Source: Massilia frigida
GTDB lineage: Bacteria > Pseudomonadota > Gammaproteobacteria > Burkholderiales > Burkholderiaceae_D
Length of the DNA stretch: 64,000 nucleotides
Reading direction: 5' to 3'
NCBI RefSeq assembly: GCF_011682175.1
Contig: NZ_WHJG01000004.1
Coordinates: forward strand, 226,465-290,464
The notes beneath the pieces were generated by a model. That model searched no databases and was not told the DNA's origin. It was given only the letters and a program-made list of their open reading frames with translations. The position numbers and the translations under genes were made by a program. Numbering within the stretch: the stretch's first letter is position 1; each line of letters opens with the position of its first letter. This document shows positions 1-11,605 of this stretch, piece by piece.

Positions 1-309
1 TTCTTCATCACCCAAAAAGAGATGCTGCTCATTCCGATGGTCGGCGTCGGCATCGCGTGGGCCAGCATCCTCACCGTGCCGTATGCGATCCTGGCGGGCG
101 CGCTGCCGCCGCAGCGCATGGGTTTCTACATGGGCGTCTTCAATTTCTTCGTCGTGATCCCGCAGATCGTTGGCGGCATGGTTCTCGGCCCGATCAGCGT
201 GGCCCTGCTGGGCGGGCGTCCGGTGGCGACCTTGCTGCTGGCCGGTGCATGCATGGCCATCGGCGGGCTGCTGACCGTATTCGTGGCCGACAAGGGCGAG
301 CAGACCTAA
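1..309 (+). CDS. MFS sugar transporter, C-terminal part (5' partial)
   Basis: The reading frame is open from the first base of the window to the TAA at 309, so only the last ~102 residues of a longer membrane protein are visible. They are hydrophobic with at least three membrane segments separated by short loops, and a Gly-rich stretch (PQIVGGMVLGPISVALLGG) typical of late helices in major facilitator transporters of the maltose/glycoside type. The gene stands directly in front of phosphoglucomutase and amylase genes on the same strand, which suggests uptake of maltose or maltodextrin. The substrate is inferred from context only. Confidence 0.7.
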   Translation, partial: FFITQKEMLLIPMVGVGIAWASILTVPYAILAGALPPQRMGFYMGVFNFFVVIPQIVGGMVLGPISVALLGGRPVATLLLAGACMAIGGLLTVFVADKGEQT

Positions 310-351
310 CGCGGCGTCAGAATTTTTCCACCTGTCGTATCGTATTGTTAA

Positions 352-1998
<1,647 letters not shown>

Positions 1999-2032
1999 CA
2001 AACCACTTTAACCTTTAGCCAACAGGGAATAC

Positions 2033-3685
2033 ATGAAATTTTCCGCACTTGCAGTCTCACTGGCGCTCACTTTCGGCGCCGCCCACGTCAACGCCGCGCC
2101 GCCGGTGGCGCGCACCCCGTTTGTGTGGGAAAACGCGACTGTGTATTTCCTGTTGACGGACCGCTTCAACAACGGCGACAAAACCAACGACCTGGCGTAC
2201 GGACGCAAGGCCGATGCCGCGCCGCTGCGCGGTTACATGGGCGGCGACCTGGCCGGCGTAACCGCGAAAATCAAGGAAGGCTACTTCAAGGAGCTGGGTG
2301 TCGATGCGATCTGGATCACGCCGCCGGTTGAGCAGGTTCACGGCAGCACCGATGAAGGCAGCGGCAAATCCTACGGCTTTCACGGCTACTGGGCGCGCGA
2401 CTTCACCAGCATCGACGCCAATCTCGGCACCGAAGCGGACCTGCAGGAACTGGTCGACACCGCGCACGCCAACGGCATCCGCGTGCTGCTCGACGTGGTG
2501 ATGAACCATACCGGCCCGGTCACCGCGCTTGATCCGGTGTGGCCCAAGGAGTGGGTGCGCACCGCGCCGGTGTGCGCTTTCAAGGATGCGCGCACCACCA
2601 TCGATTGCACGCTGGTGAAGAACCTGCCTGACTTCCGCACCGACGTCGACCGGCCCGTCGCGCTGCCGCCGGCGCTGGTGGCAAAGTGGAAGGAAGAAAA
2701 GCGCTACGAGCGCGAAGTGGCCTCGCTCGATGCCTTTTTCAAGGAAACCGGCTACCCGCGCGCCCCGCGCTACTACCTGATGAAATGGCACGCGGACTGG
2801 GTGCGTAAATATGGTTTCGACGGCTTCCGTGCCGACACCGCCAAGCACGTCGAGCCGCGCGTGTGGAAGGACCTGAAAAAGGTCGCCAGCAAGGCGTTCG
2901 AGGACTGGAAGCGCGACAACCCGGCCAAGCGCCTCGGCGACGGCAAGTTCTACATGACGGCCGAAGTCTATAACTACTCGCTGCGCCACGCGCACCAGTT
3001 CGACATGGGCGGCGAAACCTTCGTCGACTTCTACGACAATGGCTTCGATAGCCTGATCAATTTCAGCATGCCGTCCGACGCCAAAGGCGGCTACGACGCC
3101 ATGTTCGGCCGCTACGCCGCGCTGCTGGCCGGACCGCTGCGCGGTTATTCTGTGCTCAATTATCTGAGTTCGCACGACGACGCGGCGCCGTTCGACCCGA
3201 CGCGCACGCGTCCTTTCGATTCGGCGGTGAAGCTGCTGCTCTCGCCTGGCGCCGCGCAGATTTATTATGGCGACGAGACCGCGCGCCTGCTCACGCACGA
3301 CGGTGCCAAGGGCGACGCGGTGCTGCGTTCCTTCATGAACTGGGATGAACTGGCCAACAACGCCCAGCGCGACGGCTACCGTATCGCCGACGTGCGCAAG
3401 CACTGGGGCCTGATCGGCCGCTTCCGCCAGGCGCATCCTGCGGTGGGCGCCGGCGAGCACCGCAAGCTGCAAGCGACCCCGTACATTTTTGCGCGCACCT
3501 ACGAGAAGGACCGGGTCGTGGTGGCGCTCGATCTGCCGACCGACAAGTCGACGCCGGTCGTGGTGGGGCCGGTGTTCCGGGATGGCGAGTCGGTGACCGA
3601 TTACTACTCGGGCAAGAAGGCCGTGGTGGCGGGGGGGAAGGTCGATTTCCACACCAAGAACGGGATCGTGCTGATCGCGAACTAA
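2033..3685 (+). CDS. Secreted alpha-amylase family (GH13) glycoside hydrolase
   Basis: A 550-residue glycoside hydrolase family 13 enzyme expected to cleave alpha-1,4-glucan outside the cytoplasm. The first ~21 residues form a signal peptide (MKFSALAVSLALTFGAAHVNA) with an AxA-type cleavage site. The GH13 barrel motifs run in order: DVVMNH near residue 160, FDGFRADTAKH with the nucleophile Asp at about 268, TAEVYN with the acid/base Glu at about 311, and SSHDD with the third carboxylate at about 382. A beta-sheet C-terminal domain follows. It is the third gene of the transporter-pgm-amylase run. A perfect inverted repeat sits 23 bases after the stop codon. The exact substrate (starch, maltodextrin or cyclodextrin) cannot be told from sequence alone. 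Confidence 0.92.
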   Translation: MKFSALAVSLALTFGAAHVNAAPPVARTPFVWENATVYFLLTDRFNNGDKTNDLAYGRKADAAPLRGYMGGDLAGVTAKIKEGYFKELGVDAIWITPPVEQVHGSTDEGSGKSYGFHGYWARDFTSIDANLGTEADLQELVDTAHANGIRVLLDVVMNHTGPVTALDPVWPKEWVRTAPVCAFKDARTTIDCTLVKNLPDFRTDVDRPVALPPALVAKWKEEKRYEREVASLDAFFKETGYPRAPRYYLMKWHADWVRKYGFDGFRADTAKHVEPRVWKDLKKVASKAFEDWKRDNPAKRLGDGKFYMTAEVYNYSLRHAHQFDMGGETFVDFYDNGFDSLINFSMPSDAKGGYDAMFGRYAALLAGPLRGYSVLNYLSSHDDAAPFDPTRTRPFDSAVKLLLSPGAAQIYYGDETARLLTHDGAKGDAVLRSFMNWDELANNAQRDGYRIADVRKHWGLIGRFRQAHPAVGAGEHRKLQATPYIFARTYEKDRVVVALDLPTDKSTPVVVGPVFRDGESVTDYYSGKKAVVAGGKVDFHTKNGIVLIAN

Positions 3686-3707
3686 GCCGCTCGCCCGCGC
3701 CCAACCA

Positions 3708-3737
3708 CCGTCGTTCCCGCCTGCGCGGGAACGACGG
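3708..3737. repeat. Perfect palindrome, 13-bp arms (dispersed REP-like family)
   Basis: CCGTCGTTCCCGC and its exact reverse complement flank a 4-base loop just downstream of the amylase stop. There is no T-tract, so it is not a classical terminator. Related palindromes with the same CGTCG..CCCGC core occur at 34631-34672 and 44387-44470, always between genes, which suggests a dispersed repeat family. Confidence 0.7.
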
Positions 3738-3805
3738 ACCCAAGGGCAACGCCAAATCATCTGCTGTCGGATCTAGCCAGTTCTACATCCAGCGTGACCA
3801 TGGCC

Positions 3806-3835
3806 CATTTCATACATTTCATACAATAGGGTATG
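3806..3835 (+). promoter_or_regulatory. Candidate control region of glk-rpiR: tandem TTTCATACA repeat
   Basis: The 188-base gap before the glucokinase/RpiR gene holds a direct repeat of TTTCATACA followed by AATAGGGTATGCT, the only AT-rich patch in the gap. It could combine a -10 element (TATGCT) with an operator for the encoded RpiR domain. This is a pattern call only; no consensus for this regulator is known to me. Confidence 0.3.
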
Positions 3836-3873
3836 CTACGCGCGAACTGCCCGAACCGTCCCAAGCGACTGCG

Positions 3874-5727
3874 ATGACCAAAGAACACGATTCAGAACAA
3901 AAGTATAGCCGTACCGCTTATGCCGACGGCCCGCGCCTGCTGGCCGATATCGGCGCGACCCACGCGCGCTTTGCCCTCGAAACCGCGCCCGGCGTGCTGC
4001 GCGCGGTGCGTGTGCTCAAGTGCGACGACTTCCCCGGCATCGTCCCGCTGCTGCATACCTATCTCGCCGACCACGCCGGCATCCGCATCAACCACGCCGC
4101 CTTTGCCCTCGCCAACCCGATCAGCGGCGACATGATCCGCATGACCAACCGCGACTGGCAATTCTCGACCGATGAAGTGCGCCGCGAACTGGGCCTGAAC
4201 ACCCTGCTGATCGTGAACGATTTCACCGCCCTGGCGATGTCGCTGCCCGGCCTGTCGGGCGACGATCTGATGCAGGTTGGCGGCGGAACGCCCGCGACGA
4301 ACGCCGTGATCGGCGTCGTCGGGCCGGGCACCGGCCTTGGCGTCTCCGGCATGATCCCGACGGTCGACGGCTTCGTCACCCTCGGCAGCGAAGGTGGCCA
4401 CGTCAATTTCGCCCCGGCCGACGAGCGCGAATTCGCCATTTTGCAGTACGCATGGAACGAGTGGTCGCACGTCTCGAACGAGCGCCTCATTTCCGGCCCC
4501 GGGATGGAACTGATCTACCGCGCGCTGGCCCAGCGCAACGGTGTGCAGGCCGCGCCACGCACCTCGCCCGAGATTATCACCGGGGCCCTGGAAGACAACG
4601 ACGCGCTCTGTCTCGAAGTGCTCGACTGCTTCTGCGGCATGCTTGGCGGCGCGGCCGCCAACCTGGCCGTCACGCTCGGCGCCTTCGGGGGCATCTTTAT
4701 CGGCGGCGGCATCGTGCCGCGCATGGGCGAGTGGTTCGCCACGTCGGCCTTCCGCGCGCGCTTCGAGGCAAAGGGCCGCTTCAGCTCCTACCTTGGCCAG
4801 ATCCCGACCTACGTCATCATGATTCCCAACCCGGCGTTCATCGGCGTGGCGACGATCCTGTCCGAACACCTGCGCGGGCGCAGCGGCGCCAATACGCTGA
4901 TGGAGCGCGTGCAGCATTTGCAGCACGAACTGTCGCCCGCCGAACAGCGCGTGGCCGCGCTGGTGCTGGGACACCCGCGCAAGGTGCTGGGCGAGCCGAT
5001 TGCGGAAATCGCGCGCCTGGCCGATGTCAGCCAGCCGACCGTGATCCGCTTCTGCCGCTCGCTGGGCTTTCTGGGCCTGGCCGACTTCAAGCTCAAGTTC
5101 GCCAGCAGCCTGACCGGCACCATCCCCGTGCGCCACAGCCAGGTGCGCGTATCCGACAGCACGCACGATCTGTCGGCCAAGGTGATCGACAATACCGTGT
5201 CGGCGATCCTGAAATTCCGCGACCAGCTCGACGTGGTGTCGATCGACCGCGCCATTGCGCTGCTGCGCAAGGCCAACCGGGTCGAGTTTTACGCCATGGG
5301 CAATTCGCGCGTGGTGGCGCTGGATGGCCAGCACAAATTCTTCCGTTTCCGTATTCCCACCTCGTCGTATGGCGACTCGCATTTATTCACGCTGGCGGCC
5401 GAACTGCTCAAGCCGGGCGACGTGGTGATCGCCATTTCCACCTCGGGCCAGTTGCCGGAGCTGCTGGCGGCCGTGGATGCGGCGCGCGCCACAGGCGCCG
5501 ACGTCATTGCGATTACCAGCAGCAAATCGGCGCTGGCGAAACGGGCGACTATTTGTCTGGCGGTCGATCACAGCGAAGACAGCACCAGCTTCCTGTCGAT
5601 GATCTCGCGGGTGCTGCAACTGCTGCTGATCGATATTCTGTCGGTCGGTATTTCGCTCGGCGCGCAAGGCGCCGATCCGGCCGATCACGAGAAAAAGCGC
5701 TCGCTCATCTCGCACCTCGATATCTGA
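3874..5727 (+). CDS. glk: Bifunctional glucokinase / RpiR-family transcriptional regulator (copy 1, intact)
   Basis: A 617-residue fusion. Residues ~17-335 are a proteobacterial glucokinase: nucleotide-binding start LLADIGATHARFALE, catalytic-region VNDFTALAMSLP, GVVGPGTGLGVSG and the glucose-loop GSEGGHVNFAP. From ~residue 350 an RpiR-type helix-turn-helix begins (SPAEQRV, then ADVSQPTVIRFCRSLGF), followed from ~469 by a sugar-isomerase (SIS) domain with FYAMGNS and ISTSGQLPELL that would bind a phosphosugar. It should phosphorylate glucose released by the neighbouring glucosidases and regulate genes in response to a sugar phosphate. Such fusions are known in Burkholderiales. Its TGA abuts the convergent pullulanase stop with no gap. 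A frameshifted paralogue lies at 18477-20322. Confidence 0.93.
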   Translation: MTKEHDSEQKYSRTAYADGPRLLADIGATHARFALETAPGVLRAVRVLKCDDFPGIVPLLHTYLADHAGIRINHAAFALANPISGDMIRMTNRDWQFSTDEVRRELGLNTLLIVNDFTALAMSLPGLSGDDLMQVGGGTPATNAVIGVVGPGTGLGVSGMIPTVDGFVTLGSEGGHVNFAPADEREFAILQYAWNEWSHVSNERLISGPGMELIYRALAQRNGVQAAPRTSPEIITGALEDNDALCLEVLDCFCGMLGGAAANLAVTLGAFGGIFIGGGIVPRMGEWFATSAFRARFEAKGRFSSYLGQIPTYVIMIPNPAFIGVATILSEHLRGRSGANTLMERVQHLQHELSPAEQRVAALVLGHPRKVLGEPIAEIARLADVSQPTVIRFCRSLGFLGLADFKLKFASSLTGTIPVRHSQVRVSDSTHDLSAKVIDNTVSAILKFRDQLDVVSIDRAIALLRKANRVEFYAMGNSRVVALDGQHKFFRFRIPTSSYGDSHLFTLAAELLKPGDVVIAISTSGQLPELLAAVDAARATGADVIAITSSKSALAKRATICLAVDHSEDSTSFLSMISRVLQLLLIDILSVGISLGAQGADPADHEKKRSLISHLDI

Positions 5728-8460
5728 TCACTCCACGAACACGACGGCGGTGCGCGCGGGGATGGTAAAACGCCCGGTGGCGCTGTCGAAGGTGCTCGCC
5801 GCGGCGCGCTGGTCGGCCGCTGACGGTGCCGTATGCACCGGATGCAGGCGCAGGCGCCTGCCGCGCATCCCGGCTAGATCGAGCGTGTGCGCTACCTTGT
5901 CCACATTGATGAAGTACGCCACGTCCGTGAATCCGGCGCCGGCGTAGCCCGTGCCGTCGATGTGCGCCGCGATCACGGTGGGAACCTGTTTTGACCCGGT
6001 GTTGTGGAAGCGCAGGCGCTGGCCGATGTCCTGCGCGCTGCGCATCCGGAACAGCGTGGAGCTGGCGCGGATTGCCAAGAGGTCGCGAAAGGCGTCGCGC
6101 GCGAAGGCGATATCTGCCGGTGCGGGCTTGAGCGCGGCATTGGCCAGCAAGGGTTTGATCAGCGCGTAATCCCTGGCGTTGTCGTCGGCCGGCGGCGCAC
6201 CGGTGCCGAAGTAATTGTCCTGGTAGCTCCAGTCGATGCGGTTGAACCAGTCGCCGGAATTGAAGCTGTTGCGGTCCATCGACTTCGAGCGCAAGGTGTC
6301 GATCCCGGCATGGAAGTAGGCCACGCCCTGGCTGAAAGCGTTGATCGCCGCGCCCAGCACCTGCACGCGCGCGCGCTCGGCGCTTGATGTGGCCAGCGGC
6401 AGCTTGAATACGTTCATGTCGTACAGGGTCTGGTTGTCGTGGTTTTCGACGTAGTTGACCGCTTCCCCGGGTTCGCTGGCGTATCCCGCTGGCTGGCCGT
6501 TGTAATCGATGGCCTCCAGGGCCAGGGTACTGTCCTTGTATGTCGTCATGGCGTAGCTGCGCACCGAACCGGCCAGCCCGACGCGCACCATGTCGGCCGC
6601 CTGCATCAGGTCCGTCAGCGGCCGTTCGCCGGCCAGCGCATTCGGGTCGTACACCAGGCCGTTGATGTAGCCCTGGCGCCGGATCATGTCCGCGCCGGCA
6701 TCGGCCGCCGAACCGCCGCGTACATGGTCGCGCGCGCGGTCGCTGAAGGTGCCGATGCCGCTGCCGTTCAAGGACAGTTGCGACGCTTGCACGAAGCGCG
6801 CGCCGTCGGCCACCTCGCCGAAGTTCCAGCCTTCGCCGATCAGCTGCACATGCCGCCCCGCCGCCGCGTTCACGCGTGCTTGCAGCCGCTCCATCGCCGC
6901 GCGCGGCTGGTGGCCCATCAGGTCGAAACGGAACGAGTCGATCTTGTACTCGCGCGCCCACAAGGCGGCCGAATCGATCATGAGTTTGGCCATCATGCGG
7001 TTTTCGGTCGCGGTATTGTCGCAGCAGGTCGATTGCTCGACGCCGCCGGCCGCATTCAGTCTGTGATAGTAGCCGGGCACGATGCGGTCGAGGACCGATT
7101 TTTCCTTCTGGCCGGAGGCAAACGTATGGTTGTAGACCACATCCATGCCGACCCGCAGGCCGGCCCGGTGCAGGTTCATGACCATGCCGCGCAATTCGAT
7201 GATGCGCGTGGCGGCGTCAAACGCATCGCTGGCGTAGCTGCCTTCCGGCGCGTTGTAGTGATACGGATCGTAGCCCCAGTTGAAGCAATCGGTCGCCGCT
7301 GTCTGCTTGATCAGTGCCTGCTGCGCTTCGCTGTCCGCCGCGCCGGTGGGAGCGGGCTGCGCGCAGCCGCGTTCCGGAATGCTGGCGATGTCGTACACCG
7401 GCAGCAGGTGAACGTCGGTCATGCCGGCGCTGGCCAGGGCGGCCAGGTGCCGCATGCCGTTCGACCGGCTGTGCGAAAAGGCGGCGTACTTGCCGCGCGC
7501 CGGCGCCGGCACGGTCGCGTCGTTGATCGAAAAATCGCGCACATGCAGCTCGTAGACGGCCATGTCCGTCTGCGCCTTGACTGTCGCCGGTGGCGCCGAC
7601 TTGTCCCAGCCGGCCGGCTTGAGTCGCGGCGATGCCAGGTTGGCGATGTAGCTGCGTTGCGAGTCGGTGGTCAGGCTGACCGAATACGGGTCGGTCACCA
7701 TGTTGCGTACCAGGCCCGTGCCATCGGCCACGACGTCAACCGCGTATTTGTAGTATTTGCCGGACAGGTCGCCTTGTCGCGTGGCGCTCCAGATACCGGT
7801 TGCGCGGTCGAACCGCATCGTATCGATCGCTTTCGCGCGTCCGCTGCCGCTGTCGTAGGTGCAGACGGACACCTGGCGCGCGGTCGGCGCCCACAGCTTG
7901 AAGGTGGTGCCCCGGCGCGCAGGGACTGCACCGAGATCGCTCGCCGATTCCGCAGCCGCGTACAGATCGTCGAGCGCGCCCGCCGCCTGTAGCCTGGTCG
8001 CCGCGCGCACTTTTCCGTCAGCGTCTTCCCGCACCAATACCAGCTGCTGCCGGTGCAGGCCGGGCAGGCGCGCCAGATCGGCTGCCGCCACGGCCAGCAT
8101 CACGCCCTTGCCGACGTACTTGAAGCGCTGCGCCAGTGTGTCGCTGGAGGCGGCAAGTACCAAGGCGCCCGATGCGCCGCTGACCGTGCCGCCGCTTGGT
8201 GCCGCAATGGTCCCGTCGGGCGAGTGATAGAGTTTGAACCGGCCCGTATTTTCCATGCCAGGCCATTGCGCAAGGCGCCGGTCCAGCCAGACGGCGCGCG
8301 CATCGATACTGGCGGGCGATAGCCGCACGATGGTTTGAAAGGCGCCGCTGTCGCAGACCGCCGCCATCGGCGCGGCCGAAGCCGACGCGCTCGCGCCGGC
8401 GAGAACTGCTGCCCTGAAAAGTGAAAAGGTCATCTGGCGTCCGGTGTCGTCGTTGTGCAT
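5728..8460 (-). CDS. Pullulanase-type alpha-1,6-glucosidase (GH13)
   Basis: A 910-residue debranching enzyme that hydrolyses alpha-1,6 links of pullulan or branched dextrin. A signal peptide is visible after the internal Met at 8433 ([20 protein letters not shown]), so translation may start there rather than at 8460; neither start has a strong ribosome site. An N-terminal beta domain precedes the pullulanase signature [17 protein letters not shown]. The catalytic motifs are [21 protein letters not shown] (nucleophile Asp ~513), [11 protein letters not shown] (acid Glu ~543) and VENHDNQT. No lipobox Cys is seen, so it is periplasmic or secreted rather than a PulA-type lipoprotein. It begins 11 bases after the sigma-54 regulator gene on the same strand and may be cotranscribed with it. 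Confidence 0.92.
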   Translation of the reverse strand: MHNDDTGRQMTFSLFRAAVLAGASASASAAPMAAVCDSGAFQTIVRLSPASIDARAVWLDRRLAQWPGMENTGRFKLYHSPDGTIAAPSGGTVSGASGALVLAASSDTLAQRFKYVGKGVMLAVAAADLARLPGLHRQQLVLVREDADGKVRAATRLQAAGALDDLYAAAESASDLGAVPARRGTTFKLWAPTARQVSVCTYDSGSGRAKAIDTMRFDRATGIWSATRQGDLSGKYYKYAVDVVADGTGLVRNMVTDPYSVSLTTDSQRSYIANLASPRLKPAGWDKSAPPATVKAQTDMAVYELHVRDFSINDATVPAPARGKYAAFSHSRSNGMRHLAALASAGMTDVHLLPVYDIASIPERGCAQPAPTGAADSEAQQALIKQTAATDCFNWGYDPYHYNAPEGSYASDAFDAATRIIELRGMVMNLHRAGLRVGMDVVYNHTFASGQKEKSVLDRIVPGYYHRLNAAGGVEQSTCCDNTATENRMMAKLMIDSAALWAREYKIDSFRFDLMGHQPRAAMERLQARVNAAAGRHVQLIGEGWNFGEVADGARFVQASQLSLNGSGIGTFSDRARDHVRGGSAADAGADMIRRQGYINGLVYDPNALAGERPLTDLMQAADMVRVGLAGSVRSYAMTTYKDSTLALEAIDYNGQPAGYASEPGEAVNYVENHDNQTLYDMNVFKLPLATSSAERARVQVLGAAINAFSQGVAYFHAGIDTLRSKSMDRNSFNSGDWFNRIDWSYQDNYFGTGAPPADDNARDYALIKPLLANAALKPAPADIAFARDAFRDLLAIRASSTLFRMRSAQDIGQRLRFHNTGSKQVPTVIAAHIDGTGYAGAGFTDVAYFINVDKVAHTLDLAGMRGRRLRLHPVHTAPSAADQRAAASTFDSATGRFTIPARTAVVFVE

Positions 8461-8471
8461 ATTATCGCCTG

Positions 8472-9803
8472 CTATTTTTTGCCGGGTGCCAGCTGGTATT
8501 TTTTGAGCTTGTCGTACAGGGTTTTACGCGGCACGCCGAGTTGGTCGGCGGCGGTTGACACATTCCCGTCGACTGCGTCGAGCGCATTGGCGATCAGCTC
8601 GCGCTCATAGGCGTCGAGCTGCTGCGGCAGGCTCAAGGCGCCGCCCGGAGCGGCAGCGGCGTCTGGCGCCGGTGCCGCAACGATGCCAAGCACCAGCCGC
8701 TCGGCGAAGTTGCGCAGTTCGCGCACATTGCCCGGCCACTCGGCCGCCTGCCACTGGCTCATTTGCTGGCTGCTCCACTGCGGCACCGGCCGCCCGTAGC
8801 GTTGCGCCGCATCCTGCGTGAAGTGCGCCATCAGCGGCGCGATGTCGTCGCGCCGTTCGTTCAGTCGCGGCAGGTCGATCGTGGCCACCCCGATGCGATA
8901 GTACAGGTCTTCGCGGAAGCGGCCCTCCGCGCTCAGTTCCAGCAAGTCGGCCTTGCTGGCCGCGATGATGCGAAAGTTCACCGCGATCGCCTCGTTGCCG
9001 CCCAGGCGCTCCAGCCGGCGTTCCTGCAGCGCCCGCAGCAGCTTCACTTGCAGCGCCATCGGCATGCTCTCGATCTCGTCGAGGAACAGGGTGCCGCCGT
9101 TGGCGTATTCGAGCTTGCCGATGCGGCGTTTGTGGGCGCCCGTAAACGCGCCGGCCTCGTGCCCGAACATCTCGCTCTCGAACACCGATTCGGGCAGGGC
9201 GCCGCAATTGATCGCGACAAAATTGCCCTTGCGCGCGCTGGCCGCGTGGATCAGGCGCGCCACCACTTCCTTGCCGGTGCCGGTCTGGCCGTTGATCAGG
9301 ATGTCCACGCCGGCCGGCGCGATATTGCGCACCAACACCTTGAGCCGTTCGATGGCGTCGGAGCGTCCCACCAGTTGCGGCGTATCCGGATGCAGCGCCC
9401 ACGCCGTCTTGAGGTGGCGGTTTTCCAGCACCAGGCTGCGCCGCTCCTGCGCACGCCGCACCGCGTCGAGCAGGCGTTCGGCGCCGAACGGTTTTTCGAT
9501 GAAGTCGTACGCGCCGGCGCGCATGGCGCCGACCGCCATCGCCACGTCGCCATGGCCGGTGACCATGATCATGGGCAGTTCCGCATCCAGCGCCACGACT
9601 TGCGCCAGCAGGTCGAGGCCGGAGCGCCCGGGCAGGCGCACATCGCTGACGATCACGCCATCAAACGCCGCGTCGAGCGCCGCCTGGGCTTCCTCCGCGC
9701 TGGCGAAGGCGCGCACGGTAAAGCCGCCCAGTTCCAGGGTCTGGGTGGTGGCCAGGCGCAGCGGCGCTTCGTCTTCCACCAGGATGGCTTGCATGGTTTT
9801 CAT
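8472..9803 (-). CDS. Sigma-54-dependent response regulator, DctD-like
   Basis: 443 residues in three domains. The receiver (1-120) has the phospho-acceptor Asp in VSDVRLPG. The AAA+ domain has a Walker A NGQTGTGKE, the sigma-54 contact loop GAFTGA in the form EAGAFTGAHKRR, and the Walker B region GGTLFLDEIE. A Fis-type helix-turn-helix lies at the C-terminus (NVSTAADQLGVPRKTLYDKLKKY region). It activates sigma-54 promoters when phosphorylated by the kinase gene that overlaps its start by 4 bases (ATGA). The only good sigma-54 promoter I found nearby is in front of the ABC transporter operon at 14246-14261, which makes that operon the likely target. The transported ligand is unknown. Confidence 0.93.
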   Translation of the reverse strand: MKTMQAILVEDEAPLRLATTQTLELGGFTVRAFASAEEAQAALDAAFDGVIVSDVRLPGRSGLDLLAQVVALDAELPMIMVTGHGDVAMAVGAMRAGAYDFIEKPFGAERLLDAVRRAQERRSLVLENRHLKTAWALHPDTPQLVGRSDAIERLKVLVRNIAPAGVDILINGQTGTGKEVVARLIHAASARKGNFVAINCGALPESVFESEMFGHEAGAFTGAHKRRIGKLEYANGGTLFLDEIESMPMALQVKLLRALQERRLERLGGNEAIAVNFRIIAASKADLLELSAEGRFREDLYYRIGVATIDLPRLNERRDDIAPLMAHFTQDAAQRYGRPVPQWSSQQMSQWQAAEWPGNVRELRNFAERLVLGIVAAPAPDAAAAPGGALSLPQQLDAYERELIANALDAVDGNVSTAADQLGVPRKTLYDKLKKYQLAPGKK

Positions 9804-11560
9804 TCATTCCCCTTGTCCGGCAGCGGCAGGCGCACCTCGAATTGGGCGCCGCCGCCGGGGCGGTTGCTGCCTTCGAGGTGCCCGTTCATGGCTTGTACGA
9901 TCGATGATGATATCGCGAGCCCGAGCCCGAGGCCCTTGCCCGATGGCTTGGTGGTAAAAAACGGTTCGAACAGGTGGGCGGCCACGCTGTCGGACATGCC
10001 CGCGCCGCTGTCGGCGATACGTACCACGGCGTAGCCATCCTGCTGCGCGAGCGTGACCGACACCTCGCGCACCGGCGCCTCGTCGACGGCATCGAGCGCA
10101 TTGCGCAGCAGGTTGATGAACACCTGTTCGATGCGCACGGCGTCGCCGGTGATCAGCAGCGGCGCGGGCGGCGGCAGCGCCAGCGCCACGCCCAGGCGTT
10201 TGAATTCGCCCGCCAGCAAAAATGCCGAGGCGGCGAGCGACTGGGCGATATCGACTGTCGCCACGGCGTCGCTGCGCCGCGCAAAGCCCTTCAACTGGCC
10301 GATGATGGCGCCCATGCGCGCGCTGGCATCGCTGATGTGGGTCAGGTTGGCGCTGGCCTGCGCCTGCTGCCCGCGTTCGAGAAAGGTGCGCGCATTGTCG
10401 GCAAATGCGCGGATCGCGGCCAGCGGCTGGTTCAGTTCATGCGTTACGCCGGCCGCCATCTGCCCCAGCATCGCCAGCTTGCCCGCCTGGACCAGCTGGT
10501 CCTGGGTCGAGCGCAGTACATGTTCGGTTTGTTTCAGGGTGGCGTAGCGCGCTTCCAGGTCGTCGTTGGCCTGGCGCAGCAGCGCGGTGCGCTCGGCCAG
10601 TTTTACATCGAGTTCGCTCGCCGCACGCTGCAACGCGGCATTGGCGGCCTGGCGTTCTTCGAGCCGGCGGCGGCGCTGGTACAGGGCCCAGGCGCCAACG
10701 GTGGTGCTGGCCGCGACGAGCGCGGCGGCCAGCGCCCACAGGGCCGCCATGCGCCGCACCCGCCCCGGCGAAGGGAACAGCATCAGCTGCCACCCCAGGC
10801 GGCCCGTCGTGCGGGCGGCATGCGGCGCCGGCTTCCCGTCGATGGGCGTGATGGTGCGGCGCGCGTACTGGTCGGTGCTGGCCAGCTCGCGCTGGGTAGC
10901 GGCGCTCAAGGCGTGCAGGCTGCGGTACTTCCATTGCGGCCGGTTGGACAGGAACACCACGTCGGCACGGTCGGCCAGCACGATGGTGTCCTCGGCGCCG
11001 GCCCAGTTGCGTTCGAATTCGTCGAGGCTGATCTTGACCGCGACCACGCCGCTCACGGTGGCGCCAGTCATCACCGGCTGGGCGATGAAGTAACCGGGTT
11101 CGCTGGTGGTGCTGCCGATGCCGTAAAAGCGCCCGGCGCGCCCGGCCAGCGCCTCATGAAAATACGGACGGTAGCCGAAGTTCCTGCCCACGAAGGTGAG
11201 CGGCAGGTCCCAGTTGCTGGCGGCGAGCGTGTTGCCGTCGCGGTCCATCAGGTAAATGGCGCCCACCTTCGACTGGCGCTGTATCGCCTTCAGGCTGCGG
11301 TTGACCTGGTCGATGCGCGCGCGCTCGCCGGGATGGGCGAGCAGCGCGGCCACGTTCTCTTGCAGGCCGACGACGTAGGGCAGGGTCTCGAACTTGTCCA
11401 GCGCCGATTCCAGTTCGGGCGCCATCAGCTGCAACTGGCGCGCGCCGCGTGCGAGTTCGTCGGCCGCGCCCTGGCGCGCCGCCCACTGGTAGGCGGCCAT
11501 GATCAGCCCCGCGCTGGCGAGCAGCGCGAGGAGCCAGGCGAGTTGTCGTTTTACGTGCAT
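9800..11560 (-). CDS. Sensor histidine kinase, DctB-like
   Basis: A 586-residue inner-membrane kinase. A transmembrane helix spans ~residues 7-27, then comes a ~250-residue periplasmic sensor region of double-Cache type (IYLMDRDGNTLAASNWDLPLTF; GYFIAQPV), a second helix near 290-310, a short coiled coil, a HisKA domain with the phospho-acceptor His in GVTHELNQPLAAIRAF, and an HATPase domain (NLLRNALDAV, GKGLGLGLAISSSIV). The architecture matches DctB of the C4-dicarboxylate systems. It lies 45 bases after the ABC ATPase gene and overlaps the response regulator by 4 bases, so kinase and regulator are translationally coupled and probably respond to the transporter's substrate. Confidence 0.93.
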   Translation of the reverse strand: MHVKRQLAWLLALLASAGLIMAAYQWAARQGAADELARGARQLQLMAPELESALDKFETLPYVVGLQENVAALLAHPGERARIDQVNRSLKAIQRQSKVGAIYLMDRDGNTLAASNWDLPLTFVGRNFGYRPYFHEALAGRAGRFYGIGSTTSEPGYFIAQPVMTGATVSGVVAVKISLDEFERNWAGAEDTIVLADRADVVFLSNRPQWKYRSLHALSAATQRELASTDQYARRTITPIDGKPAPHAARTTGRLGWQLMLFPSPGRVRRMAALWALAAALVAASTTVGAWALYQRRRRLEERQAANAALQRAASELDVKLAERTALLRQANDDLEARYATLKQTEHVLRSTQDQLVQAGKLAMLGQMAAGVTHELNQPLAAIRAFADNARTFLERGQQAQASANLTHISDASARMGAIIGQLKGFARRSDAVATVDIAQSLAASAFLLAGEFKRLGVALALPPPAPLLITGDAVRIEQVFINLLRNALDAVDEAPVREVSVTLAQQDGYAVVRIADSGAGMSDSVAAHLFEPFFTTKPSGKGLGLGLAISSSIVQAMNGHLEGSNRPGGGAQFEVRLPLPDKGNE

Positions 11561-11605
11561 GGGCGGCCCACGGTGAGTGGCCTCGATTCTACTGCACGCG
11601 CACCC

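Noticed and set aside
2057..3760. 567-residue antisense frame over the amylase
   Set aside because: No motif, His/Arg/Val-rich shadow of a gene with full GH13 catalytic residues.
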